Positions 41,001-63,103 of a stretch of 64,000 nt of DNA are shown here, piece by piece. The first letter of the stretch is position 1, and the number at the start of each line of letters is the position of its first letter. Below the pieces are notes generated by a model. That model saw only the letters and a list, made by a program, of their open reading frames with translations, was not told the DNA's origin and searched no databases. The DNA is from Pratylenchus scribneri (taxonomy: Eukaryota > Nematoda > Chromadorea > Rhabditida > Pratylenchidae): NCBI GenBank assembly GCA_030063045.1, contig JAQSEB010000093.1:186001-250000 (forward strand). Direction: 5' to 3'. Position numbers and translations under genes: made by a program.

Positions 41001-41099
41001 GCCGGGTTTTTTGCCGGGGTTTTGAAAATTTTTGCCGGGGTTTTGCCGGGATTTTGAAACTGAATGCCGGGGTTTTGACTTTTGGAGATGGCACCCCTG
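38080..41099 (+). mobile_element. hAT transposon, 3020 bp, full length
   Basis: Starts cagggctgccataatacc and ends gatggcacccctg; flanked by a perfect 8-bp duplication, tacagaac (38072-38079 and 41100-41107). Subterminal regions of about 130 bp on each side are dense in ccggg/cccgg motifs spaced by ttttg, the likely transposase-binding sites. Between them lies one spliced transposase gene. The 606-bp insert in the satellite shares both ends, with only a few differences, so the two belong to one family. Confidence 0.95.
38507..40954 (+). pseudogene. hAT transposase, one premature stop
   Basis: Nine exons (38507-38684, 38726-39000, 39044-39215, 39262-39385, 39426-39646, 39693-39865, 39911-40162, 40210-40380, 40424-40954) join in phase to 699 codons including the stop. 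In order: an acidic N-terminus; a BED-like zinc finger (FYCKACNADL then EHLVTKKHKDH); the first catalytic aspartate in GIDSTEMQ; the second in LTADNTNANFGG; the C-x2-H type segment GCVSHIANN; the RW block CPTRWLSLG; and the hAT C-terminal dimerisation motif SFCESIFSILKNLKTDER. Codon 549 is TGA (40502-40504), where tryptophan (TGG) would fit a single G-to-A change; the rest is intact. The encoded enzyme would cut and paste the element; this copy should be inactive unless the stop is bypassed. Confidence 0.9.
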
Positions 41100-41107
41100 T
41101 ACAGAAC

Positions 41108-41618
41108 CAAAATTTAATGCGGATGATTAAGGTTTTAAGGACACGGATTAATGAATTTAGTCAAAGCTTTTGATCTCAGAGGATGGGTATTGAGATCAAA
41201 TTTCGTTTTTATTAAGATTCAAAAACGGGGCAACAAATTTCGGTTCACTTTTTATGTAGAAATAAATTACTTTTTTTGGATATTTTTTTCTCCTTATTAA
41301 TAATTACGCCTTTTTAGATTTTACAAACCTGATTGGAAATTTCGATTCCAATAAAAATTATGAACAAAAAAGAATGGTACATTTTTAGTTATTTTTTAGC
41401 AATATTGCGCTAATTAATACAAGTTTGGCTGATCTAATTGATAGAAAAAGGGGATGGATTTAGGCTTTAGGGGATGTGGACTTATTTTTGGATAAAATGG
41501 CCTTTTCCATCGAATTGAGATGTGTATTTATCGGCCTTGGCCTTGGGTAATGATTAATGAACGACAAGAAAGCGAGAAGAGAAAGAGGGGGGCCTTTGGG
41601 TTGGGTAATGTGTATATT
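41108..41618. other. Intergenic, nothing recognised
   Basis: No supported gene or repeat between the hAT element and the foldback element. Confidence 0.5.
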
Positions 41619-42206
41619 GATCTAGTACCAACTACAGATACCTATTGGAGAAAATGGAAGGGATGAGGGGAGGTGGGAGGTGCGACGGGATCGGCAAAAA
41701 GAAATGGGTAAAAATGGAGGGTAAAATAATGGCCATGGCCATCCCCTCGTGAAGTGGTCATGAGATATCAGGCAAATCGCTCTGACATTTTTTTGTTGAT
41801 CAATCAAAACAACAAATCGAACACAGATGCCACGGGCGCAAAATGGAATACACAGAATGGGTGGAATTTGATTGGCTTAAGAGTAGAATTAATTCTCCGC
41901 GGGCGGAGAATGAGTGTGCGGGGAACGGGGAATGCAGGGAGGCTCCTTTCGAAAATTCCCCGCCCCGCACTCGTTTAGGTTACTGTACAATTTTTGATGG
42001 ATTTGTTGTTTTGATTGATCAACATAAAAATAGCAGAGCTATTTGCCTGATATCTCATGAGTCATGACCACTTCATGAGGGGATGGCCATTATTTTCCCC
42101 TCCATTTTTGCCCATTTCTTTTTGCCAATCCCTTTGGTCCCTTATCCCATTCTATCCATTCCCTTCATCCCTTCCATTTCCCCAATATCTGTAGTCTATA
42201 CTAGAT
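41619..42206. mobile_element. Foldback element with ~205-bp inverted arms
   Basis: The left arm (about 41619-41822) and right arm (about 42000-42206) are inverted copies: for example gtggtcatgagatatcagg on the left against cctgatatctcatgagtca on the right, and gaagggatgaggggagg against its inverse at 42165. The ~180-bp centre is GC-rich and has its own small hairpin (gcggggaacgggg near 41930 against ccccgccccgcac near 41960). Transcripts or single strands would form a long hairpin. No transposase. Target duplication not identified. Confidence 0.8.
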
Positions 42207-42563
42207 TTTCTATGGCCAAAACAAATGAAATCATAAACCATAATTTATTACACTCTTTTGGCCACTCATTCACAAAGAATGTCAATTCCATCAATTAGCA
42301 TTGGAATGGCCTAAAATCCGCATCCCCAGTCAATGTGATATTTCACGGTTCTAAAAACATTAACCAAATTCTAATCCTTCAAAAATCTCTTTCCGATTAC
42401 TGAAAATGCCATCCATGTCCCCCATGATGACGATGTTTTGAAACATTAAATGCAAATTTGTAAGATTTTTATTTTTCTCTCAGATTCTTTAAAAATAAAA
42501 TAAATGAAAATATTCAAAATGAAAATAGTAAAATACATTTGAATGGCTAAAATTTGGGAGAAA
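42207..42563. other. 3' flank of fibulin gene
   Basis: No gene seen. It lies directly 3' of the fibulin D-type stop codon and probably contains the 3' untranslated region; aataaa-like strings occur near 42488, but none can be called with confidence. Confidence 0.4.
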
Positions 42564-52592
<10,029 letters not shown>

Positions 52593-53400
52593 CTAAATTA
52601 GAAAAACTGAATAATATTTTGAACGAGGATAAATGAATTACCGAAAGGAATTATTGAAAAGGAATACATTTGAAAGGATTTTCTCTTTCTTTGGCTCTGA
52701 AATTTTATTTGCATTTAATTGGAAAAATCGTAAAAAATGGGGGAATCTTCTTTTTTGATTATTGACAGTCGGTCAATGGGCCAAGGAAAGTGGAGAAATA
52801 ATATCTAAAAAAATAAAATAATTTTTCCTTTCTTTCCCTCCTCCAAATTCTTCCGTTCCCGCACGCATTGAAGCTATCTATGCTTTTTTGCTGATAAAAA
52901 AATGATAAGAGACACCCTTTAATCTCTCAAAAAAGCTGAAGGAAATAATTTTAGCTTATTTATATTTGTAATTGGCAAAAAATGCTGGCAATTTTTGAAG
53001 AAAATTTAGCAAAATATATGCCTTCTTTTGCACATTTGTCGCCAAATGTGACCTTCAGCCAGGGCTATTGGGTGAATTTTTTGAAAAAGTTTAAATGTCG
53101 ACTCAAATTACTCTCTTTTATCATTCCGATGAGTCTGTGTTTGGATTGGGAATGATCAATTTCAATAAGAAATCATGGAAAGTGGAGATTGGTTTTTCAT
53201 GAGATGAGGATAATGTTGCTCATCAATTGGGGATGAAATGGAAAATTTGCAAAAATTTTTGAGATAATTCTTTTGGTTTAAAATTTAAAAAAATAAGTTA
53301 AGTGAATTCGATTGGGAAAATATTTAATTTAATGAAAAAGAAATTAAAGAAAAAAAAACATTGATCATAATGATAATGACTCTTTTAATTAACCTAGAAA

Positions 53401-53925
53401 ATAATTCCGCCTTAATTCCGCCTGGCGAACTTAGAATAATTCCGCCTGTTTTAATTCCGCCTGGCGAACTTAGAATAATTCCGCCTGGCGAACATAGAAT
53501 AATTCCGCCTGGCGAACTTAGAATAATTCCGCCTGGCGAACTTAGAATAATTCCGCCTGGCGAACTTAGAATAATTCCGCCTGGCGAACTTAGAATAATT
53601 CCGCCTGGCGAACTTAGAATAATTCCGCCTGGCGAACTTAGAATAATTCCGCCTGGCGAACTTAGAATAATTCCGCCTGGCGAACTTAGAATAATTCCGC
53701 CTGGCGAACTTAGAATAATTCCGCCTGTTTTAATTCCGCCTGGCGAACTTAGAATAATTCCGCCTGGCGAACATAGAATAATTCCGCCTGGCGAACTTAG
53801 AATAATTCCGCCTGGCGAACTTAGAATAATTCCGCCTGGCGAACTTAGAATAATCCGCCTGGCGAACATAGAATAATTCCGCCTGGCGAACTTAGAATAA
53901 TTCCGCCTGTTTTAATTCCGCTTGC
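53401..53925. repeat. 24-bp minisatellite, locus 2 (inverted)
   Basis: About 20 units of the same 24-bp motif as locus 1 but in the opposite orientation (taattccgcctggcgaactt agaa). Three copies of a cctgttttaattccgcc junction (near 53446, 53724 and 53908) mark larger block duplications. It lies 5' of the fibulin coding exons, so it may be in the first intron or upstream region. Confidence 0.95.
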
Positions 53926-53929
53926 TGTG

Positions 53930-55180
53930 AATAAATCGGCCTAGTTTAATAATGCCTTTTTAATAAATGAAATTTAAATTTAAAAAGAAAGCTAAGCTTT
54001 TTGGTTGTTATGAACTTATCAATGCTTTTTTGATAAATTAAATATATGTTTAATTAGATTGGAATGAATAAAGGTAAATCACATATTTTCAGTCATGGAA
54101 CATTTTTTTTATTAAAGAGGCAATTTTTCATTTGTTTTAATTTCACAATTTGGATGAGGATTGGAATTGGAATTAGAAATTAGATGAAGAGAAAGAAGCA
54201 GTTGGCATTTCCCCCAAAGGGTGGAAGGAAAATAAACCCTTTGCCCCCTTTCATTTTAAGCCGACCCATTTTCCAAGCAATCATATGCCTCCAATGGATG
54301 GTGGACAATAAATTTGCAAGGCCATAATTTGTTGAAATATTTTCCAGAATGGTCAAAGGCCATGTTTGGCCGAGCACTCTCTCTCTTTCTTTCGATGGAA
54401 ATTTAAATTATTGCCTTTCCAATTCATTGAGAATGAGAAGCGAAGGAAAAGAAGCCAAAGTTGTAAAATGGAAGAGAAGGAACAACAATAAAAAAGAAAA
54501 TTAGCATAATTGAAGGAAAAATTTTACGAAAAATTAAGCTCAAAAATTGAAATGATCATAACTTTAGGAGAATCGAATTAAAAAAATTGATAGTGAATAA
54601 AGGGAAAATTTTGGCTGAATTAAATAAATTTTATTGAAAGGTAGAATAAAAAGAATTTCAAAAATAAATTTCTTAAACTCCATTCAAATAGGAATATTCT
54701 ACAATTTTTTAACTAAATAATATTTACCCTTAGGCTAAAAAATAAAAATTCAGAAATGGATCAAACTATTTTCGAATTATGAAAAGCAAAGCCTAAATCC
54801 CCCCTTTTTTTTGCCAGTGACAAATTTTTGCAAATTGGCACATTATCTTTACTAAATTAACTAATTTGAGGCCATTGGCAAATTTGGCCAATGAAATAGA
54901 AAATTGGCATGGAAATTGAACTACCAAATTATTCTATTAAATTAATTTTGCAAATTTTTGATTGGTCAATACAAAAATAAAAGTTCAATGTTCCATCAAA
55001 TTTTCATTTTAAAATATTTATTCAGCGTTGAAAAGTGTAAATTTGAACCGAAATAACCGAAAAATAAAAGAATGTCAGATAAAATAAAGGATAAAGATTG
55101 ACAAATTTTGTTGATTTATATTTTGGCTTTCTTATTTTGCAACAATTTATTTGGCCATATTCTTTCTTCTTCACTTCTCT
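53930..55180. other. 5' region of fibulin / 3' region of SPRY gene
   Basis: No supported gene. The missing fibulin start exon and promoter, and the SPRY 3' untranslated region, should lie here. A minus-strand frame at 54180-54377 has no splice or domain support. Confidence 0.4.
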
Positions 55181-56956
55181 TTAAATGCCAAAATGTTGTT
55201 CAGCATTAAAATGGAATGGATCTTTGCCGAAATTTGAACGAATTGCATTGGAAGGATAGGCCAAACTGATTGTTGGATAGAATTGGAGCTCATTGAATTT
55301 TGGTGGCAAATTGACCATTCCTATAAAATTAATTAATTAATAATTATTTATTAATTAATAATTACTAGGGGGCGGATTTATATTGATATAGAATTCCGAA
55401 ATATAGGCATAAAATATTGACATAAAATTGTCAAAATATTGATATAATTTGCAAAAATAGGCAAAATATTGATGAAATATTGATGAAAATTTTTTTAAAA
55501 AATCGCTATATTTTATAAAAATTTCGAAAAAAATATTTTTCATTATCCTCAATCAAAAATTATTCATATTTCAAAGTTTTTATTCAAAAAATTTCACAAT
55601 CCATTTCCTAAAAATTTTTACACACATCAATAATTTTTAAAAAATTTTCCAAAATCAATTTTTCATTAATTATTTTCAAAAAATCACAAAATGAACTTTT
55701 TTCTTATTTTTTTAAGAAATTCTCAAAATTTTTCAAAAAATTTTCAAAATTTTTAAAAAATTTTTTTTTCGATTTTTTTCAAAAAATTTCAATTTTTTTC
55801 TAAAATCTTCAAAATATTGACAAAAATTGCCAAAAATTGTCAAAAAATGCCGAAATATTGATATCAATATTGACGGCCAAAAAATGGCAAAATATTGATG
55901 AATATTGACATAAAAGTTCAAGCAAATCAATTAAAACCTTGATAAAAGCATGTTTTATGTTGGTTTAAAGCTATTTTAACTTCGCAAGAAAAATATTGAT
56001 ATCAATAAAAATCCGCCCCCTAATAATTACCCAAAAATGTTCCATTGCAGGCCGCAAAGCATTTGTAGCATTGGTCCGAATAGGAGTAGAGAACACCGCA
56101 ACCGACCACATCATTTTCGGCAAATCCATTTAAGCCATTTTCAAAACTGATGAAATGGCCATCCAACCAAATTCCTCCTTTGCCATAAATTCCAACTGTG
56201 TTGTTTCGATCGCCAACAAAGCCACCCTGCACTGGGAATTTTTGGTCGCTGAAGCCAACTCCGATTCCGCTATAAAATATAAATTTGAAAAATATTTATT
56301 GGATAATATATTTAATTTGCCGAAAAAAAATATTAAAAATGCCGGAATAGGAATAGTGATAAATGCCGAAATAATCAGAATGGTTTAAATGTTTGTCCAA
56401 ATTCATAAACCAAATTGGATAGAACTGGTCAAAACGCATTGAATGCATATAATTTGTTTATTGTTTAGTCGAAATTGTGGGGTATTAATAAAAAGTTTAA
56501 ACCAATTTTGGTTGGTTCAAAACTAAGTTAGAATTGTTTAAACCTAAACCAAAATATAGTCAAATGATGTGTCTTGATGAGATCTATCAATTATCTTATT
56601 ATATATAAATATTTTTGGATGAGAGAAACATGCATAAATTTGATTTACAATTAAGAAATGAGAAACCTATCATTTCGGGTTTTCAAAATTCGATTTTCGA
56701 AATAGCAGACAACATGGTCTCTTTGGTCAAGGTTTCCCAACATGAAGAATGTTTTGAGCGGTGCAGCGCCAGTGGCCCGAACAGAATTCCAATCTTAAAA
56801 ATTGAATATTTTAGAATTTAAATTTCATTATTAACCATAATCAGCATTTGCAATTGACACCGGCATCTATTGTGAATAAATTTGATAAATAAAATTAAAA
56901 TAAATTTGCCAGCAAACCTCAGCAATGATTGAAGATGATTGTCCGTTTTGATTCAT
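55181..56956 (-). CDS. SPRY-domain protein, RanBPM/SPRYSEC-like
   Basis: Exons 56956-56918 (start MNQNGQSSSIIAE), 56866-56836, 56793-56667, 56269-56031 and 55320-55181 join in phase to 191 residues. The SPRY fold is visible: WNSVRAT; CYFENRILKTRND; IGVGFSDQKFPVQGGF; NTVGIYGKGGIWLDG; the near-invariant NDVVGCGV; FAACNGTFLG; and the closing ELQFYPTISL with RSNFGKDPFHFN, which matches RanBPM-type SPRY ends. SPRY domains bind partner proteins. In cyst nematodes the family includes secreted effectors (SPRYSECs), but no signal peptide is visible here, so this may be an ordinary intracellular member, or its first exon may be missed. The divergent central segment lowers confidence in exon 3. Confidence 0.82.
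55366..56022. mobile_element. 657-bp hAT-type MITE at a splice donor
   Basis: Starts tagggggcggatttatatt and ends with the inverse aaaaatccgccccctaa minus its last base; target duplication ataattac at 55358-55365 and 56023-56030 is perfect. Ends beginning TAGGG and an 8-bp target fit hAT. The interior is AT-rich with many ttgatat and tcaaaaaattt units and no transposase. On the minus strand the right-hand duplication reads gtaattat and is the splice donor of SPRY exon 4. Confidence 0.92.
56300..56605 (+). repeat. Dispersed repeat family A, copy 4
   Basis: Fills the SPRY intron between exons 3 and 4. Shares ttgccgaaaaaaaatatt, gcattgaatgcatataattt, accaaaatatagtcaaatga and gtcttgatgagatctatc with copies in the fibulin gene. 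Confidence 0.7.
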
Positions 56957-57637
56957 TGAAGATTTTATGATAGATTTGTGAAAAATTAATACGCTTATAT
57001 CTATGATAAAAATATTAGAGTAATGCTGATGAGGACATTTTTTCGGAAAGTGGGATTTGCCAAGAGATACACTACCTCAAAGCTCAAACTCAATAGGGGC
57101 TACTAATAGAGGGGGACCACTAATAGAGGAAATACCGTTATAGTATTTTGATTGTCTTATTATGTAGAAATTGATCATCAATGGTATTTTAGACTATTTT
57201 TTGTTTCAATCCATTATTATTATTTCATTTTCTAGTTTTATTCATCAAATAAGCCAATTTTGATTGGTTAACCCGTGCAAATTTTCATTATTTCACGTTT
57301 TTTTAAATTTATTCAAAAAAGAAGGCACAAATAATTTGTTTGGCAAAATTGCGAAATATTTTAGAATGGCAAAAATTGGAAATGGAATTGAAAAGATTGC
57401 TCAGAAAACTATGAAAATTAAAAAAAATAAGGATGCAAAAGCAAAATTGAAATGAAATGATCAAATTGTTGTGGATGGGATTGTTAATTAAAAAATAAAA
57501 ATAATTATATATTGAGAATTCCATTTAATGAGAATAAATGTGAAGGAATGAATTAATGGATGAACCTATAAAAATAATTTATGGCGATCAAAAAAAAAAC
57601 AATGGCATTTATCAGAGAAAACTGGCAATTTAATTTA
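56957..57637. other. Intergenic between SPRY and DUF4139 genes
   Basis: No supported gene. Near 57090-57130 there is a short direct repeat (ctactaatagag / cactaatagagg). The promoter of the SPRY gene should be in this interval. Confidence 0.45.
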
Positions 57638-60600
57638 TCAATTGATTTGATCGGAATTAATGGATTCTGCTTGCATAGGATGGCCCAATATGGATGGTTG
57701 GACAAGCGGCATTGCCGGTGGTGAAGAGGACGCACTGTAAAAAAGGGGGGTATAAATATATTGGATAAGGTAGGGATAATTCCATTCACGCATTCACCTC
57801 CTGTGCCGGATATTCGGCTGTCCACTTCACGGCCAGCTCCTTTTGTTCGCCTGGTCCCAGTTGGATTGTCCACTCCAAATTGTGCTCCTTATTAAGGCGG
57901 CATTCTGCCCGCTGGGTCTTCAAATCCGGTTGAATTAGGGAAATCTGAAATGGATGGATAAAATGTGAATTGATAATGATAATGTAAAAATATGTTTTTT
58001 ATGGGGGCCAAAGATTCTCTACTCACTATGTATAATTTTGGAGAGGGCATCAACCAATCAACAAAACACAATGTTCTTCCTACATGAGAATCCTGGGCTT
58101 GGCCTTCTTTTCTGACTGAAAGTATTTTTGTTACATTGAATGAAAGAATGTTATCCAAGCCCACGAAAATGTCACTTATAATTCATATTTTTTATAACAA
58201 TTAAAAATTGGACGAGAGAAGGAAAATACGAATACAGGCCCTTATGTGAACAAAATATGATGATTCAATAATGTACTGTTCTTTTACTACTATAGTTCAA
58301 AAAGATAGCAACCAATTTGAGTGGGCTTGCCATTATGGAATAGGCCATTTTCCTCTATAAAAAATGGCTGACCTATTTTTTAAGTTTGAAAAATAAGCCA
58401 CTTAATCTCAATAAATCAGAATTATACTAAACAGGTGGAATTAAAACAGGCGGATTTATTCTAAGTTGACCAGGCGGAATTATTCTAAGTTGACCAGGCG
58501 GAATTATTCTAAGTTGACCAGGCGGAATTATTCTAAGTTGACCAGGCGGAATTATTCTAAGTTGACCAGGCGGAATTATTCTAAGTTGACCAGGCGGAAT
58601 TATTCTAAGTTGACCAGGCGGAATTATTCTAAGTTGACCAGGCGGAATTATTCTAAGTTCGCCAGGCGGAATTATTCTAAGTAGACCAGGCGGAATTATT
58701 CTAAGTTCGACAGGCGGAATTATTCTAAGTTCGCCAGGCGGAATTATTCTAAGTTGACCAGGCGGAATTATTCTAAGTTCGACAGGCGGAATTATTCTAA
58801 GTTCGCCAGGCGGAATTATTCTAAGTTGACCAGGCGGAATTATTCTAAGTTCGCCAGGCGGAATTATTCTAAGTTGACCAGGCGGAATTATTCTAAGTTA
58901 ACCAGGCGGAATTATTCTAAGTTGATCAGGCGGAATTATTCTAAGTTGACCAGGCGGAATTATTCTAAGTTGACCAGGCGGAATTATTCTAAGTTCGCCA
59001 GGCGGAATTAAAACATAGTCAAATAGGCGGAATTAAAACATAGTCAAATAGGCGGAATTAAAACAGCGGATTAAATTTAAGAAACAGCCAGTATTTAAAC
59101 ATTCAGGATTAATCTTAAAATAGGCGGAATATAACGAATGGACTAATCATTTCCCAGCTAAATAAGTGTTTATTTTCTAACTATAATTAGTTTAATTATT
59201 TACTAGCTAAATAATTGTAATTATTTCCTAGCTAAAATTTAATCATTAATTTTCAATTTCTCCCACCTTTATATTATCATCCACTGGCTTTGGAATTGGC
59301 TCGCGCACCGTGACCTGCACACTTTGATTAGCTTTGGCATTTCGTAGGCAAATGACCTGCTCATGAGTTGACAAACTCTTCTTTGTCATGAAACCATACT
59401 GAAAGTGTCACCAGTATTATGGAATTAATCATTGAATAAATTTACTTGTTCATTTGAAAGATTCGACTTTTTGTATTCCACTTTGAGTGCGGGATCAATG
59501 CCCAAAGTGCAGCGGAATTCTTCGCCTGGCAGAACCAATTTAATGTGGCTCTAAATTAGAAAAATTTCTGGAAAATTTGCGAAGAAAGAACGTACGGATG
59601 ATATGAAGCTGTTATTGAAGAAAACAGAAAGTGGTCCAGGCAAAAGTGGCAATTGAGAGGAATTGAGCAATTTGGCACTAAAAATTGAGAGCATGAGTTG
59701 AAAAGGTCTCCAGGGACTTTGGCTTACTTGATGAATGCACTGGTAAGTCTTGAAGGCACACATTCATGCCAAAATGTTGGCACTAGTTCGATGTGGGCAA
59801 TGTCTACTTTATGGAGCTGATTATTGGCAACGATGGTGCACGGATGGTCAATTGGGAAATAGGTGGATGGAACTTGGTCAAATGACTGAAATTGCAATAA
59901 TTAACAGATAAATACGGTGGTCAAATTTTTTGTCTGGTCAAATATCTCACAATCTTTCAGAATATTAATAAAAAAAATATTTTAAACATTGTATTTAACT
60001 CTATGGTGTATTTTAATATCAAAATGATTGATAAAGTTTTAATTAGCCAAAAAGTTATAGCCAGGAAAATGCCCAATTTTATCCTAATTTGCCGCTTTTT
60101 TGGTAATAACTTTTGGCAATCAATCAAATTCATTAAATCTTTCTCTAATCAACTCCACCCAATTAGAGCTATAAAATGATTTCTTATTTCCTAAATTTAA
60201 CACTAATATTTTAATGAAAAACTGATTGAAAACTGACTTGAATTGAGCCATTGTCCGATCCGCTGCCATGCACGGATGTGCCAACAATTGCGGCTGCTCG
60301 AAGTTGTTGTTGAAGATGCTGCAACTTGAATGTATTTCTTTTAGATTTTTATGTCCATATTGTGGCTTGCCTGTGCATCAATCAATTCATTGTAGTCAAA
60401 TGAGCCAATGCCGGCATCCAAATCCTCTTGCGATGCAGCATGACTATTCAAAGGGATTCGGCGATGATGGCGAACGGTGGTGGCCGATGAAAGGTTCCTT
60501 TGACGGAAATTGCTAAAAATGGATTATTGAATCAAATTAATTTTTTTCGATTTGATTGCCTTAGCACTGTTTTCTGTAACATTGCATTCAATGTTGGCAA

Positions 60601-62694
60601 GCAGGGGACGGCACTGGCCGAACATGGCTGCGCCGTGCTCAAAATCAATTCAGCATCATTCCAATCCTAAAATTTATATATGTAATCCGAATCATTTTTG
60701 GGCCATAAGACAATTTATTATATTCTCCTAAAACCCTCAAATTGAATTCTAATAATATACTTCGTCTGTGTTTTGTTCCACCATTCCATGATAGGAGAGA
60801 AGAACTGCTTCTGAACAATCCTCCTTGCCTAATTGATGTTCAACATTGGCATCAGCAGAATTCTCGTTGTCAGTTTGGTCAATAGATGGGTGAATAGTGG
60901 TGCCATTATTGTGGAGAATGCCTACAAAAATTATAATTTAAACATGCGAAATATCTAATCTAATTAAATATTAAACAGAATAATTTAAAACAGAGAGAAT
61001 TTTTTTTAAAAAAGGCGAAATTATTCTTACTTATTAGTAAAACAGGTGAAATTATTTTCTGGTTAACGGGGAGGAATTAATCTACCTAATTTAATAGGAA
61101 AAATAATTCCTTATTGTTAGCTAAATAAATGTGATTACTTTATTTGTTTTCACCTGAACTAGATGCCCTCAATGAATATGCTGGTCGCCATGTGCAGCCA
61201 AACACTTGATAAATCAAATGCAATTCCATCAATTCATCTCCATCTTCGCTTTTTTGCACTTCCACCAGCAAATTTATGGCCCTAAAATGCCTTTTAAATT
61301 CAATCCAATTCAATTTTCCTCACCTTTTATTCTTGTCATATTCCATTTTTCCCCTTTGTTTGTTCAATTCCCATTCAGATTTTGCCAATTTCTCCTTCAA
61401 TTCATCCAATTCCTTTGATTTTTCACGAACTTCTCGAAGTGTTTCATTAGCCGATTTTGCATAATAATCGAGAAAAGTATTCAAATTCTTCATGGAATCT
61501 TCGCACAACAAAAATAGACTGGCCGGTGCAAATTGGGGATTAGCTGAAAAACGAACAAAATTAGATGACCCCTTCCGCTAATTTCGAATAGAACCCACCA
61601 TTTCCCTGTTGTTGTGCCATTCCATTAATGCATCCATTCTGTGATGGATTTGGCAAATTCGGTGGTGGCCCAATCATTGATCGTCGCATTTGATCACTTT
61701 CGGTGGTAGTGGTGACCAATGCATTTTTGCTAATCTGTTTAGAGAAATAATGTAATAAAAGGGTGAAAAAATTTCCAAAAACTCACTTGTTTGGCCACTC
61801 CATCCAGAACTTCCAATCGTCGTTGAAGCACTTCGATTTGATCATTCATTATGGCGCATTCCAATTCTAAGTCTGATGTTTCTCGTTCCAAACCGCTCAA
61901 CTAAATATTCGAGGGAATATTAAATTCAAAAAATTAAACTCAGGATTAAGCCTTATATTATGGCTAATGGAACGAAATTATCATTCTCAATTATTTTGAA
62001 TGAAATCAATTTTTAAATGACTAGCCATTAGGATTTGATGGAAATTTCGAAAAGTTTTTGGCCAAAAAATAGTCCAAAATCTGAGAGTTTGACCAATTAA
62101 ATTTTGATAATCATTTTTATATCAAATTTTTTTACAGAAATAGATCAATCCAATGTCATAAATTAATTAATAACTGGAAAGAATTGCTGAAATTTGGCAA
62201 ATAAGACAAGGATTATTCAAATCAAAAAGTATAGAAATTCTTGAGAGGTCCCAAAGGATGGAACTTTACCCAGTATTTGGCTTCCAAAATCCATAGTTTC
62301 CTAATCTATAATTTAAAACTCAAAATATTTATAACCTTTCCGCCTTCATCGCCACTGCTGAATTGCGGCATTTCCATATATTCCACCTCCAAAATGGTTG
62401 CACCACGTTGGCCTTCCACTCGAATGGATTCGGGGGCAATCATTGGGGAAACATTCTAAGAAAAAATATTTTCATATTGTTACAGCAAATTTTATCGCTC
62501 ACATTCACGCGAACCAACATTCTGCCAGTCTCCGGTTTATGTGCCAAAATTGCTCGTTTCACTTCAGCCCTATCCTGGTAGACAACGACGGATTTTGTGG
62601 CCAATTTGTTGGCCTCCAAGATGATTGAAGGCAAAGAATGAGGGATTTGGGGGATTGTAGTGAGGCATTGTTGTGAAATTGTTGATGAATCCAT
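57638..62694 (-). CDS. DUF4140/DUF4139 domain protein
   Basis: Sixteen exons from ATG 62694 to TGA 57638 join in phase to 711 residues. The N-terminus has the DUF4140 signature (SVVVYQDRAEVKRAI, then PESIRVEGQRGATILEVEY). A coiled coil follows (ERETSDLELEC, LQRRLEVLDG; later KSKELDELKEKLAKSEWELN). The C-terminal half is DUF4139: LHLIYQVFGCTWRPAYSLR, DWNDAELILSTAQP, NAKLLNSSQLPLLPGP, PGEEFRCTLGIDPALKV, VICLRNAKANQSVQVTV, LGPGEQKELAVKWTAEYP. The family is found in bacteria and eukaryotes, including C. elegans; its biochemical role is not established. If the last intron is not spliced, translation stops at 57786 (680 residues). Two introns are GC-AG; the 1.3-kb intron 14 carries a minisatellite. 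Confidence 0.93.
58435..59060. repeat. 24-bp minisatellite, locus 3
   Basis: About 23 units in intron 14 of the DUF4139 gene, same orientation as locus 1. The local consensus has ttgaccaggcgg where loci 1 and 2 have ttcgccaggcgg, with several units of the latter type mixed in. Edges carry aggcggaattaaaaca without the rest of the unit, as at locus 2. Confidence 0.95.
60325..60370 (-). other. GC-AG intron in DUF4139 gene (1)
   Basis: Donor GCACAG then gcaagc, acceptor attcaag. It joins AQ to LQHLQQQ in phase. The donor fits the known GC-donor consensus AG|GCAAG. Confidence 0.8.
60513..60559 (-). other. GC-AG intron in DUF4139 gene (2)
   Basis: Donor CTAAG then gcaatc, acceptor tttttag. It links the exon ending MLQKTVL to the one starting NFRQRNLSS in phase. 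No GT donor is placed to do so. Confidence 0.75.
61005..61085. repeat. Decayed minisatellite-like copies
   Basis: Three degenerate units (aaggcgaaattattctta, aacaggtgaaattatttt, ggggaggaattaatcta) resemble the 24-bp motif and sit in a DUF4139 intron. They may be remnants of a fourth array. Confidence 0.45.
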
Positions 62695-62809
62695 AATTTT
62701 TTACTTTGTACTTTTCTTTCTAAACTTTGATGCTTTATTAAGGGCGTTAGGTATGGGGACTATTGGGTAGTGAAGATCGAGTATAAATATGTAATTGTTT
62801 TTTGCCCAT

Positions 62810-63103
62810 AGATCCGCGTGGCAAATGCCAAACTTGGAGGGCAATAAAATATTTAAAAGCCCACAATGTCGCTTAAAAAATGGCTTATTAGGTATTTAAA
62901 TTTTTTAAAGCTTTAAAAAGTTGCATGTCTTTTGAGTTTAATAAATTCGAATTTGTTGAGATAAAGCCATTTATTTTACAAAATATTTTAACATTTCAAA
63001 AAATTAGAAGCCACTTTTTAGAGGACATTTAGGGCTTTCTAATGGTATATCCCCTTCCTAAATTGGTTGCTTCCTCTATGAGTTATTGTCAAAAGAATGG
63101 CCC
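62810..63103. mobile_element. Dispersed repeat family B, copy 4
   Basis: Just 5' of the DUF4139 start codon. Shares gccactttttagaggacatt, aaattggttgcttcct and gttattgtcaaaagaatggc with copies in fibulin introns, so its family is not restricted to one gene. Confidence 0.7.

Noticed and set aside
54180..54377. Candidate fibulin first exon
   Set aside because: Open minus-strand frame without a signal peptide or a donor in the needed phase.
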